Program-made: the position numbers and the translations under genes
The notes under the pieces: generated by a model
Told to the model about the DNA's origin: nothing
Database searches by the model: none
The model's input: only the letters and a program-made list of their open reading frames with translations
Assembly: GCA_002343505.1 (NCBI GenBank)
Contig: DDQZ01000079.1
Coordinates: 1 to 42,460, forward strand
DNA length: 42,460 bases
Direction: 5' to 3'
Source of the DNA: Verrucomicrobiaceae bacterium UBA2429
Lineage (GTDB): Bacteria; Verrucomicrobiota; Verrucomicrobiia; Verrucomicrobiales; Verrucomicrobiaceae
Part shown: positions 1-7,161 of the stretch, piece by piece
Numbering within the stretch: position 1 is the stretch's first letter
Layout of the letters: every line of letters starts with the position of its first letter

Positions 1-150
1 CATTTGGAATGGGGGCGCCCCCGTTGGCGATTTCCCCGCCCCCATTTGGAATGGGGGCGCCCCCGTTGGCGATTTCCCCGCCCCCATTTGGAATGGGGGC
101 GCCCCCATTGGTGATTTCCCCGCCCCCATTGGCGGTTTCCCGCCCCCATT
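1..150. repeat. 42-bp GC-rich tandem repeat, about 3.5 copies, open at left edge
   Basis: Three near-identical 42-bp units start at 1, 43 and 85, followed by shortened, degenerate copies from about 127 to 150. Each unit contains an inverted repeat CCCCCATT-TGG-AATGGGGG, complete where the preceding C-run is present, and the 12-bp palindrome GGGGGCGCCCCC. The array begins before the window. A 67-codon open frame (9-212) crosses it because 42 is a multiple of three, but I see no reason to call it a protein. The remaining bases up to 343 show no gene. Confidence 0.9.
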
Positions 151-343
151 TCCGCCCGGAGGGAGGGGGTATCCAGAGTGGGATGCGGCTTTTCCCGGCT
201 GCAAACGGCTGATTTTGAGCGCGTCAGGTGGTGCCGCCCGCCGCAGGGTGGATTTTGAACAGAGCTCGGGCGGGGTCTTTCCAAATCGGCGTTCCGGCTG
301 GCATCGGCCCTGCTGATGTGTTTCCGGTCACCCCCTTGCATTT

Positions 344-1027
344 ATGACGCGCTTCCCCCGCCCCGGCTGCTGGTTCCGCTTCACCCAGGCGGACTGGAAT
401 TTCATCCGCCAGACCCTGGCGCCCGACGAGCGGGCGCGGCGCGGGCTGGACGAGCTGATGCAGGACCCGGAGTCGCTGCCGCTGATCCTGGACAATGACC
501 TGCTCTTTGACGCGGCGGTGGTCTCGCGGGAGAGGGCGGCCCCGCTTTCGCCGGAGCTGTTTTTCTTTCTCGTGGCGCGCCACGCGCTGAAGGAATGCGG
601 CATCCGCGAGCTGGCGGTGGCCGACTACATGGCGGTGGTGTGCGCGGACTACGGCTGCGCGCCGGCGAAGGGGCCGGGGCAGATCGAACGCGGCGTGGAC
701 AGCCTGTACAGCGTGGACTACCTGGAGGCGATCGAAAACGCGGGCCGGCACCACAGGTTCTTCCTCCATGTGCAGTGCGCCAACCAGTTCCTGGTGCTCA
801 CCTGCCTCTACCCGGACTTCCTCCACCGCCGCGCCGCGCGCCGGGGCGCGCCGGATGTGGACTATTACGAGCAGGTGGTGGTGAGCCACCTCGACTCGGC
901 CAGCAAGCATGTGCTGGCGGAGGAGTTCGCGCTGGAGGAGACGCTGGAGAAGGTGGCGGAGTGCTTCCCGCCCGCGCGCCGCGCCATGAACCACACCGTG
1001 CGCGAGCACCTGAGCCTGGGCCAGTGA
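344..1027 (+). CDS. Conserved-looking protein of unknown function (227 aa)
   Basis: I do not recognise this family. The protein is soluble, with no signal peptide or membrane segment. It is rich in charged, helix-forming stretches (for example SPELFFFLVARHALKE near residues 68-83) and ends in a Glu/Leu-rich helical region. Four Cys are spread through it without a metal-binding spacing. The coding call rests on a natural amino-acid composition; the 261-codon antisense frame over the same stretch is Arg/His/Val-rich in the way GC-rich shadow frames usually are. The start is the first ATG in frame, and no clear Shine-Dalgarno precedes it. It is convergent with the aminotransferase gene, 27 bp between stop codons. 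Function unknown. Confidence 0.7.
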   Translation: MTRFPRPGCWFRFTQADWNFIRQTLAPDERARRGLDELMQDPESLPLILDNDLLFDAAVVSRERAAPLSPELFFFLVARHALKECGIRELAVADYMAVVCADYGCAPAKGPGQIERGVDSLYSVDYLEAIENAGRHHRFFLHVQCANQFLVLTCLYPDFLHRRAARRGAPDVDYYEQVVVSHLDSASKHVLAEEFALEETLEKVAECFPPARRAMNHTVREHLSLGQ

Positions 1028-1028
1028 G

Positions 1029-1044
1029 GCGCCGGCCCCGGCGC
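1029..1044. terminator. GC hairpin between convergent genes, possible terminator
   Basis: GCGCCGG and CCGGCGC face each other in the 27-bp gap between two converging stop codons. There is no T-run on either side, so factor-independent termination is doubtful. Confidence 0.3.
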
Positions 1045-1054
1045 GCGCCCGCCC

Positions 1055-2215
1055 TCAGGCCGCGGCCACAGCGGCGGCCACGCGGTCCATTTCCTCCAGC
1101 GTGTTGTAGTAATGCGGGCTGAAACGCAGAAGCTCGCGCCCGGAGCGGTCGTGGCGCAGGGAGGGGTGGATGCGCAGGGCGGCAAGGTGGTCGAAGACCT
1201 GCCGCGCGGTGGCGCCGCCGCCTTCCTCACCGCGCCAGAAGCTGGTGATGCCGGAGGCGTTCACCCCCGCGCGCGGGCCGAGGTGGCGGAAACCCAGCGG
1301 GCCGAGTCCGGCGATGAGGCGCTCCTTGAGCGCGAGCAGTTGCACGCTCACCGCGGGGATGCCTGTCTCAAGCAGCAGCTCGATGCCGGCTTTCATGCCC
1401 AGGATGCCCGCGATGTTCAGCGCGCCCGGCTCGTAGCGGCGGCCGCCGTTTTCAAACTCGATGTCCGGCTGCGCGATGAAGTTCGGACTGCGCACGTTCC
1501 AGGAGCCGAGCAGGCTGGGGCGCAGGCGCTCCTGCAGCTCCTCGCGCACATAAAACACGCCCGCGCTCATGGGGCCGAGCATCCATTTGTGCGAGTCGGC
1601 GGAGAGGAAGTCCACATGATCCACGCGCGTCTCGAACGCGCCGAGCGTCTGGATGGCGTCAAGGCAGAAGAGCACGCCGCGCGCGCGCAGCATGCGGCCG
1701 ATGGCGTCCACCTCGATGCGGTAGCCGCTGAGGAAATGGCAGGAGGCCAGGGCCACGAGACGCGTCCTGGGCGTGAGCGCGGCCTCGACCAGCTCCGGCG
1801 TGATGGCGCCCGGCTCCGCGGGCCGCAGCAGACGGACGGTGACGCCGCGGCGCGCGAGGCCGGTCCAGGGATAGACATTGGCGGGGTAGTCATCGGAGTA
1901 GCAGACGACCTCGTCGCCCGGCTGCCAGTCGAGGCCGTTGGCGACGAGGCTGAGGCCGACGGAGGTGGGGCCGAGCAGGGAAATCTCGCGCGCCTTCGCC
2001 CCGATGAGCCGCGCGGCGGTGACGCGGGTCTCATTCACGGCGCGCCAAGCCTCGGGATACTCCTGCATGAGCAGGCTGCACTGCTCCAGGTAGTCCTGCA
2101 TCGTGCGCGCCACGACGCGCGGCAGGATGGTGACGCCGGCATGAGCGAGGAAGATGCTGTCACGCGCGACGGGGAAGGCTTCGAGCCGGGCGGCTTCGGA
2201 GGGGAAAAGGGACAT
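1055..2215 (-). CDS. Class V aminotransferase, PLP-dependent (386 aa)
   Basis: A fold-type I PLP enzyme of the cysteine desulfurase / isopenicillin-epimerase-like branch of class V aminotransferases. The Schiff-base lysine is K210 in SADSHKWMLGP; D186 in VLFCLDAIQT is the expected partner of the pyridine nitrogen. No conserved Cys loop typical of IscS/SufS was identified, so an epimerase- or kynureninase-like or unknown carbon-nitrogen lyase role is as likely as desulfuration. The start at 2215 is preferred over the longer frame to 2251 because AAAGGGG lies six bases upstream and the extra residues are Arg/Gly-rich. It follows the giant propeller gene by 42 bp on the same strand and may be co-transcribed. 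Substrate unknown. Confidence 0.85.
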   Translation of the reverse strand: MSLFPSEAARLEAFPVARDSIFLAHAGVTILPRVVARTMQDYLEQCSLLMQEYPEAWRAVNETRVTAARLIGAKAREISLLGPTSVGLSLVANGLDWQPGDEVVCYSDDYPANVYPWTGLARRGVTVRLLRPAEPGAITPELVEAALTPRTRLVALASCHFLSGYRIEVDAIGRMLRARGVLFCLDAIQTLGAFETRVDHVDFLSADSHKWMLGPMSAGVFYVREELQERLRPSLLGSWNVRSPNFIAQPDIEFENGGRRYEPGALNIAGILGMKAGIELLLETGIPAVSVQLLALKERLIAGLGPLGFRHLGPRAGVNASGITSFWRGEEGGGATARQVFDHLAALRIHPSLRHDRSGRELLRFSPHYYNTLEEMDRVAAAVAAA

Positions 2216-2257
2216 GCCCACCCCTTTTGCGCCGGATGCGCGCGGGCGCAAGCCGCC

Positions 2258-5200
2258 TCACTCGACGACCATCTCGCCCTTCATGACGAGCCAGTGGCCG
2301 GGGAAGGTGCAGATGTAGGGATAGGCGCCGGCCTTTTCTGGCGCGGTGAAGCGCAGGGTCTCGCTCTCGTTCTGCATCAGCATCCTGGTGTGATGCAGGA
2401 TCTTCGGGCTGTCCGGCAGAAAGCCCTTCGCCATGCCGTCAGGCAGCTTGGCCATTTCATTCCCCGCCATGCCCACCTCGTCCGCCGCGCCGGGCTGGAC
2501 GATGAGGAGATTGTGCGGGGTGACGTCGGGATTTTCGAAAACGAGCTTCACGGGGGCTCCGGGGGCGACTTTGAACTCGCGCAGGTCGTAGAGCAGGCGC
2601 TCGGGGATGGTCTTGATGGCGATGGTTTGCAGGCCGGGCTGGTTGTCGAAGGGGTTCGGCGGCTCGGGCTTCTTCTTTTTCGCCATCAGCGCGGGTTTGG
2701 TGGGCTCGCTGTCTTTGAGGAATTTTTCCAATTCGGGATGCTTCTGCATGAAGGCGGTGTTGCCCTTCCAAAGCGGCTGCAGCGTGTGGCTGTCGAGCGA
2801 GGTGCGCAGCGCGTAGGTGAGGTAGCTGTCCATCGGATGCTTCAACAGATCGAGCGCGGCCTCCAAGGCCTCCGGCGTGCCGATGTAACTCGCTGCGATG
2901 GCCGCTTCGAGGCGGACAAGGCCGCTGGGGTCGTTGGCTGACTTGATGATAGCGTCGTTCGTTCGCTGAAATCGAAGTGGCGTATCGTCGCGAGAATAGG
3001 GTCGCTTGCCGTCTTTGCTTGGAAAAGTATGGCGAATATGGGGGAACAGTGTCCAAACGGGTATAAAGCGTAGCATTCTGGTCGCTCCTGCTCGGACCAG
3101 ATGGTCTTTGCTTTCGAGTAGGTTTAGCCAAGTATGGATGACAAACTGGTGAGTACCCCTGTCTTCCAAGGAAACCTTTTCCCAGACAGAACGGTCGTTT
3201 GTCACAAGTGGAACCCCGGTTTGAGCTGATAGATGTTTTTGCATCCATAATGCTTCGAGCAGCGCTGCTTCAGTCTGTGAAGGAAGCTGCTTCTGATGCC
3301 AGTTGGTGCTCGGCTTCCAACCGCCCCAAATTTTGACTTCTCGTTTAATCTCTTCCGCTTCCCTCTCTCTCAACTCCACCTTCGCGCGATACCGCGTGCG
3401 GTAGTTCTCACTCTTCAGCAGGTTCAGCAGTTCGGGGATGCTCGCTCCGGCGATCTTCGGTGCTTCTTCGAGTTTTTGATCTTTTGCGGTGATGCGCCAG
3501 ATGCGGCCGGATTTTTTGTCGCGGCGGGTGTCGCGCAGGGAGTATTGCATGTGGCCTTTGACGGGGTTGTACCAATCGGCGACGTACATCGCGCCGTCGG
3601 GGCCTTGCTGGATATCGACGGGAATGAAGCTTAGGTTCGTGCTCTGGAAGACGATGCCGACTTTCTTTTCCTCGAAGTGCGTGTCGTGCTCCACCCATTC
3701 GTGCAGCTCGACTTCGTTGGTGGGCTTGTAGCGCACGCGCATGAAGTGTTTTTTGTCGCGCAGGTCTTTGGGCCAATGGCTGCTGGTGAGGAATTCCTGG
3801 CCGCAGGTGCCGCTGTAGGCAGGGAAGTAGGCTCCGGCGGGGACGTGGATGTCGGGATAGGGCGCATTGAGTGCATGCACGGCGCTGGCGAAGACGGGAT
3901 GACTGCCGACGTGGAAGCCCCAGTCGTCGAAGGTGATGCCCCAGGGGTTCGTGCTCATGTAGCTGCCAAAGGCGAGCAGCCTGCCGGTGGCGGGCGTGTA
4001 GCGGAAGAAGCTGCTCTCGCGGGCGCGGACGGGGCCGTAGGGCGTCTCGACCTGGCTGTGATGGAAGATGCTCTCGCGGAAGATGAGATCGCCCTCGGGG
4101 CTCCAGACGAAGTCGTGCAGGGCGTGGTGGCTGTCCTCGGTGCCGAAGCCGGTGAGAAGTTTTTCGCGGTGGTCGGCCTTGCCGTCGCCATCGGTGTCTT
4201 TGAGGAAGGTCAGATGCGGCTGGTCGGAGACGAAGACGCCGCCATTGCCGAATTCAAAGCTGAGCGGGATGGCGAGCTTGACGGCCCACACGCTGCATTT
4301 GTCCGCGCGGTGGTCGCCGTTGGTGTCTTCGAGGATGAGAATGCGATCCTGCGGCGCCTCGCCGGGCATGATCTGAGGATACGTGGTGCTCGTGCTGACC
4401 CACAGGCGGCCTTTGCCATCAAACCGAATGGCGATGGGCTTCACGAAGAGCTCCGGGAAGTCTTCTTCGCTGGCGAAGAGGCTGACTTCGAAGCGCGGGT
4501 CGATTTTGAAGGCTTTTAGTTCATCGGCGGGAGAGAGCCATTCGTTGATGGGGCGGTCTCCGGTGATGGTGGGGAGGGGATCGGTATTGGAGTCGTCGAT
4601 GAAAAGTTTGGGGCTTTTCTCCAGTCTCTCCTGATTCACCACGGGAGTGGGAACCGGTTTGCTATTGGCATAAAGATGGATTTGGGCGTCACGATTCTCC
4701 ACCATCTGAAGGAGCTTTTTGAGCTCACCAGGGAAGTTCACGACGCCGTAGGGCTCCATGCGGCCGCCTTTGATGTAGTAGTAGTTCAGCGGGCGGTAGT
4801 GCTGGAAGAACTTGTCCTCCTTTTCGACCACGGCGGCACGGACGGCTTCGCGGAGCTTGGGCGGCGTTTCCTGCGTGAGCTGATTGTAGAGGCGCTCTGA
4901 GAAGACTCGATAACCTTCCTGGTTGAGGTGGACGCCGTTGGTGGTGTAGCCACGATTGGCAATCGTGGTTTCCGGAGGCGACGATTGCCAATCGCCGCTA
5001 CGAACATCCGCGAAGGCCACTTTCTCGGCTGTGGCGACCTTTTTCATCGCGTCGGTGTAGAGCTTGATCTGGGCATTCAGATGCTCGTGGGGCTTCTCAG
5101 CGGCGGTGGGGCTCACGAGGACGATTTTCGGCTCGGAGGTGCCGTTGTAGCGGTGGGCCTTGAGCTCGATGAGGAAGGCCTTCAGCAGTGTTTCGAACTC

Positions 5201-5536
5201 GGCGAGGCCTTTTTCGCCTTTGAAGCTCTCGTTGAAGCCGAAAGCGGCGAGGATGACATCCGCCTTGTGCTCGGTGAGGTGCTGGTTGAGGTCGCCAAAG
5301 CCATCCGGGCGCGGGCGCAGGGCCACTTCATCGGCGGACCAGCTCAGGTTGCGGAAGACGAGCTTCTCCTTGGCAAAACGCTGGTGCATGAGCGCCTCGA
5401 ACTGGCCGTCGTCGCGCATGCGGTCGAAGAGCGAGTTCCCGATGAGGGCGATGCGCGTGCCCGGTTTCAACTCCAGCGGGAGCTGGGCGGAGGCGCCGGC
5501 TGTGATGAGCGCGAGGAGAAAGACGAGGCGGTTCAT
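2258..5536 (-). CDS. Exported SGNH hydrolase / PVC propeller / HEAT-like / azurin fusion (1092 aa)
   Basis: Residues 1-17 form a signal peptide. Residues 28-220 are an SGNH (GDSL-like) hydrolase domain: GNSLFD 33-38, GFNES 100-104, NGVHL 200-204 with H203 (the usual Asp three residues before it is Asn). About 345-690 is the beta-propeller of PVC 'membrane-bound dehydrogenase' proteins, with Ca-like DTNGDHRAD and DTDGDGKAD loops. About 700-930 is helical and HEAT-like. About 985-1092 is an azurin-type cupredoxin with a complete type 1 copper set: H1008, C1076, H1081, M1085 (CTFPGHWLVM). Known relatives usually end in a CxxCH cytochrome c; no CxxCH occurs here, so copper may replace haem as the electron carrier (inference). 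Residues about 178-197 are encoded by a palindromic repeat, and about 730-850 by an A/T-richer patch. Probable periplasmic redox enzyme, substrate unknown. Confidence 0.9.
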   Translation of the reverse strand: MNRLVFLLALITAGASAQLPLELKPGTRIALIGNSLFDRMRDDGQFEALMHQRFAKEKLVFRNLSWSADEVALRPRPDGFGDLNQHLTEHKADVILAAFGFNESFKGEKGLAEFETLLKAFLIELKAHRYNGTSEPKIVLVSPTAAEKPHEHLNAQIKLYTDAMKKVATAEKVAFADVRSGDWQSSPPETTIANRGYTTNGVHLNQEGYRVFSERLYNQLTQETPPKLREAVRAAVVEKEDKFFQHYRPLNYYYIKGGRMEPYGVVNFPGELKKLLQMVENRDAQIHLYANSKPVPTPVVNQERLEKSPKLFIDDSNTDPLPTITGDRPINEWLSPADELKAFKIDPRFEVSLFASEEDFPELFVKPIAIRFDGKGRLWVSTSTTYPQIMPGEAPQDRILILEDTNGDHRADKCSVWAVKLAIPLSFEFGNGGVFVSDQPHLTFLKDTDGDGKADHREKLLTGFGTEDSHHALHDFVWSPEGDLIFRESIFHHSQVETPYGPVRARESSFFRYTPATGRLLAFGSYMSTNPWGITFDDWGFHVGSHPVFASAVHALNAPYPDIHVPAGAYFPAYSGTCGQEFLTSSHWPKDLRDKKHFMRVRYKPTNEVELHEWVEHDTHFEEKKVGIVFQSTNLSFIPVDIQQGPDGAMYVADWYNPVKGHMQYSLRDTRRDKKSGRIWRITAKDQKLEEAPKIAGASIPELLNLLKSENYRTRYRAKVELREREAEEIKREVKIWGGWKPSTNWHQKQLPSQTEAALLEALWMQKHLSAQTGVPLVTNDRSVWEKVSLEDRGTHQFVIHTWLNLLESKDHLVRAGATRMLRFIPVWTLFPHIRHTFPSKDGKRPYSRDDTPLRFQRTNDAIIKSANDPSGLVRLEAAIAASYIGTPEALEAALDLLKHPMDSYLTYALRTSLDSHTLQPLWKGNTAFMQKHPELEKFLKDSEPTKPALMAKKKKPEPPNPFDNQPGLQTIAIKTIPERLLYDLREFKVAPGAPVKLVFENPDVTPHNLLIVQPGAADEVGMAGNEMAKLPDGMAKGFLPDSPKILHHTRMLMQNESETLRFTAPEKAGAYPYICTFPGHWLVMKGEMVVE
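4946..5001. repeat. Inverted pair of palindromic REP-like elements inside the coding region
   Basis: The 56-bp stretch begins GTAGC and ends GCTAC. Its left half contains CCACGATTG-G-CAATCGTGG, a 9-bp perfect stem; its right half contains GATTG-C-CAATC and is an imperfect reverse complement of the left half. It is translated in frame as about 19 residues between the SGNH core and the catalytic-His motif. A related core (CGATTGCCA followed by A/G and TCG) recurs upstream of recQ at 35771-35795. Confidence 0.8.
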
Positions 5537-5584
5537 GGCGGAAAGAACGCGCCCTTCCGCTCAAACTCGCGCCCGCCTGCCGCG

Positions 5585-6334
5585 TCACAGGAAATCGTCC
5601 AGCCGTGTGTCCTTGGCGCCGCCGACGAGAAGGTAGAGGCATTTGCGGCAGCCCCAAGCGGTGACGGGACGGCCATCCACATGATGAACGGGCGCGGGAT
5701 CACGGCTCAGCGGCCCCTCGCCCTCGGCGAGCCTGGCGCGGTCCAGGACAAACAAGTGGGCGGAGTCGCCGCCTTTGCGGAAGCAGATCATGGTGACCCT
5801 GCCGCCGCGCCAATCAAGCACGCGGCAGCCCATGGGCGTGGCGGCGCGGGCGCCGGCATGGACCACATAGGGCAGCGGCGCCCCGGCATCCGCCAGCCAG
5901 GTCCCGACCTCGGCGAGCTCGTCGCTGACATGATCCAGGGAAAAACCCTCCGTCTGCATGCGGTCGAACATTTTCACCAGCTCCACCTCCGCCTCGGCAA
6001 AAGAGAGGACGCCGTTTCCGCGCGGCATCCAGAAGACCACGGCGGCTGCCGCAAGCATGGCGGCGGCGGCGATCCAGGGCAGCACGGCGCGCCGGCCGCG
6101 CGCGCGGCTGACCTTGGCGGCGGCGAGGATTTCCGCGCGCAGCCGCGCCGGCACGGGGGCCTGCCCCACATGCCGGCACATGGCGCGGTCAAAGTCCGTC
6201 TGCTGCTGGTGCCATGCTTCAAGGCCGGGGTGGCGCGGCAGGGAATCGAGGGCCGCGCGCATCAGCGGGTCATCGGCGTCCTGGCCGTGGGGGCGGCAGG
6301 CGCAGAGTCGGAGCTGGAGTTCGGCGTCATCCAT
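5585..6334 (-). CDS. Membrane-anchored anti-sigma factor (249 aa)
   Basis: Its coding start overlaps the end of the upstream ECF sigma gene by 8 bp, the usual arrangement of a sigma/anti-sigma pair. Residues 1-80 form a cytoplasmic, sigma-binding-like region, 84-103 a single membrane segment (PWIAAAAMLAAAAVVFW), and 110-249 an outer domain. The canonical zinc motif HxxxCxxC of ZAS anti-sigmas is not evident; the N-terminus instead has LCACRPH (11-16) and CRH (53-55). The outer domain has scattered Cys, including MGCRVLDWRGGRV and a terminal GCRKC pair, which could sense redox state or metal (inference). It probably holds the sigma factor at the membrane until a signal outside the cytoplasm releases it. 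The signal is unknown. Confidence 0.85.
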   Translation of the reverse strand: MDDAELQLRLCACRPHGQDADDPLMRAALDSLPRHPGLEAWHQQQTDFDRAMCRHVGQAPVPARLRAEILAAAKVSRARGRRAVLPWIAAAAMLAAAAVVFWMPRGNGVLSFAEAEVELVKMFDRMQTEGFSLDHVSDELAEVGTWLADAGAPLPYVVHAGARAATPMGCRVLDWRGGRVTMICFRKGGDSAHLFVLDRARLAEGEGPLSRDPAPVHHVDGRPVTAWGCRKCLYLLVGGAKDTRLDDFL

Positions 6335-6863
6335 GGCGCTCGCGTTGTTCAGGTTCGAAGGGGATCACTTTTCCTCCGGCATTGGAGAGAGTGGAGAGGA
6401 GTTTTTTGAGCTGGGCTTTGCCGCGTGAAAGTCGTGACATGACGGTGCCGATGGGCACGCCGAGGATGTCGGCGATCTCCTGATAGCTGTGCTGCTGAAG
6501 GTAGAAAAGCGTGAGCGGCGCGCGGAAGGTGTCGTCAAGCCGGGAAAGGGCGTCGAGGGCCGCGCCGCTGTCCATTTCCTCGACGACACGCGGCGCGACG
6601 GAGGGCAGCTCGGACTCCGCATCGTCCAGTTCAAGATGCGGAAAGCGCCTGCCGCGCCTGCGGCTGGAGAGGAATTCGCGGTAAAGCGTGGTGAAGAGCC
6701 AGGTCTTGGCCTTGGAGCGCTCGCGGAGCTGGAAGCCGCGCGTGGCCCAGCGCAGAAACGTCTGCTGGGTGAGATCCGCCGCGTCAGCCTCGTTTTGCGC
6801 GAGGCTGTGGGCAAAGCGGTAGAGCGGCTGGTAGTGCTCGCCGACCAGTTGCTCAAAATCCAT
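6327..6863 (-). CDS. ECF-family RNA polymerase sigma factor (178 aa)
   Basis: A sigma-70 family, extracytoplasmic-function factor. Region 2 spans about residues 5-75 (YRFAHSLAQNEADAADLTQQTFLRW, then the -10-recognising KAKTWLFTTLYREFL). Region 4 spans about 105-160, with the helix-turn-helix YQEIADILGVPIGTVMSRLSRGK. There is no region 1 or 3, and the size is normal for ECF factors. It is translationally coupled to the anti-sigma gene. It lies 40 bp after a small Cys-rich lipoprotein gene on the same strand, so all three probably form one transcript. ECF factors commonly activate their own operon; I could not find a convincing bipartite promoter upstream. Target genes are unknown; the downstream azurin-fusion gene is a candidate by position only. 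Confidence 0.92.
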   Translation of the reverse strand: MDFEQLVGEHYQPLYRFAHSLAQNEADAADLTQQTFLRWATRGFQLRERSKAKTWLFTTLYREFLSSRRRGRRFPHLELDDAESELPSVAPRVVEEMDSGAALDALSRLDDTFRAPLTLFYLQQHSYQEIADILGVPIGTVMSRLSRGKAQLKKLLSTLSNAGGKVIPFEPEQRERHG

Positions 6864-6903
6864 GACATTTCAGGCCGGGCGCACCGCGCGGCGACCTGCG
6901 TGT

Positions 6904-7038
6904 TTAGTGTTTGTGAGTGCAGGTGCCGCTTTTGCAGGTGGCGCAGTCGGTTTTTTTCGCGCAGCACTCTTTGCAGGAGGCGCAACTGGAGAGAGCAAGA
7001 CCGGTGGCGGCAAGGGCGAGGATGAGGATGGCTTTCAT
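6904..7038 (-). CDS. 44-residue Cys-rich lipoprotein
   Basis: The chosen start gives MKAILILALAATGLALSSC, a compact type II signal peptide with lipobox LSSC. The mature peptide of about 26 residues contains seven Cys including the lipidated one, in the series C-x2-C-x2-CC-x5-C-x2-C-x4-C, and ends in THKH. The start at 7038 is used instead of 7086 because the longer form adds an Arg/Pro segment before an obvious signal peptide. The Cys pairs and terminal His suggest binding of a soft metal (copper, zinc) or a redox role, but no named family was recognised. It is the first gene of the probable lipoprotein / sigma / anti-sigma operon and may be a target or part of the sensing path of that sigma factor (inference). 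Confidence 0.7.
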   Translation of the reverse strand: MKAILILALAATGLALSSCASCKECCAKKTDCATCKSGTCTHKH

Positions 7039-7161
7039 GATGTGTGTTGGCATGTGTTTGGCGCGGCCCGGATTGAAAGGACGCACGAGGGCATGAGGAC
7101 GCGGAGCGTGAATTATTCCGTGGGCTTGAAAAAATCACAGCCCCCGCGGCAAACTCCAGAC

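Noticed and set aside
9..212. Open frame of 67 codons through the tandem repeat (repeated MGAPPLAISPPPFG)
   Set aside because: The 42-bp period keeps any frame open; no ribosome-binding site or non-repeat domain supports a protein.
224..1009. 261-codon minus-strand frame over the orphan gene
   Set aside because: His/Arg/Val/Ala-rich shadow of a GC-rich gene; the plus-strand frame has the more natural composition.
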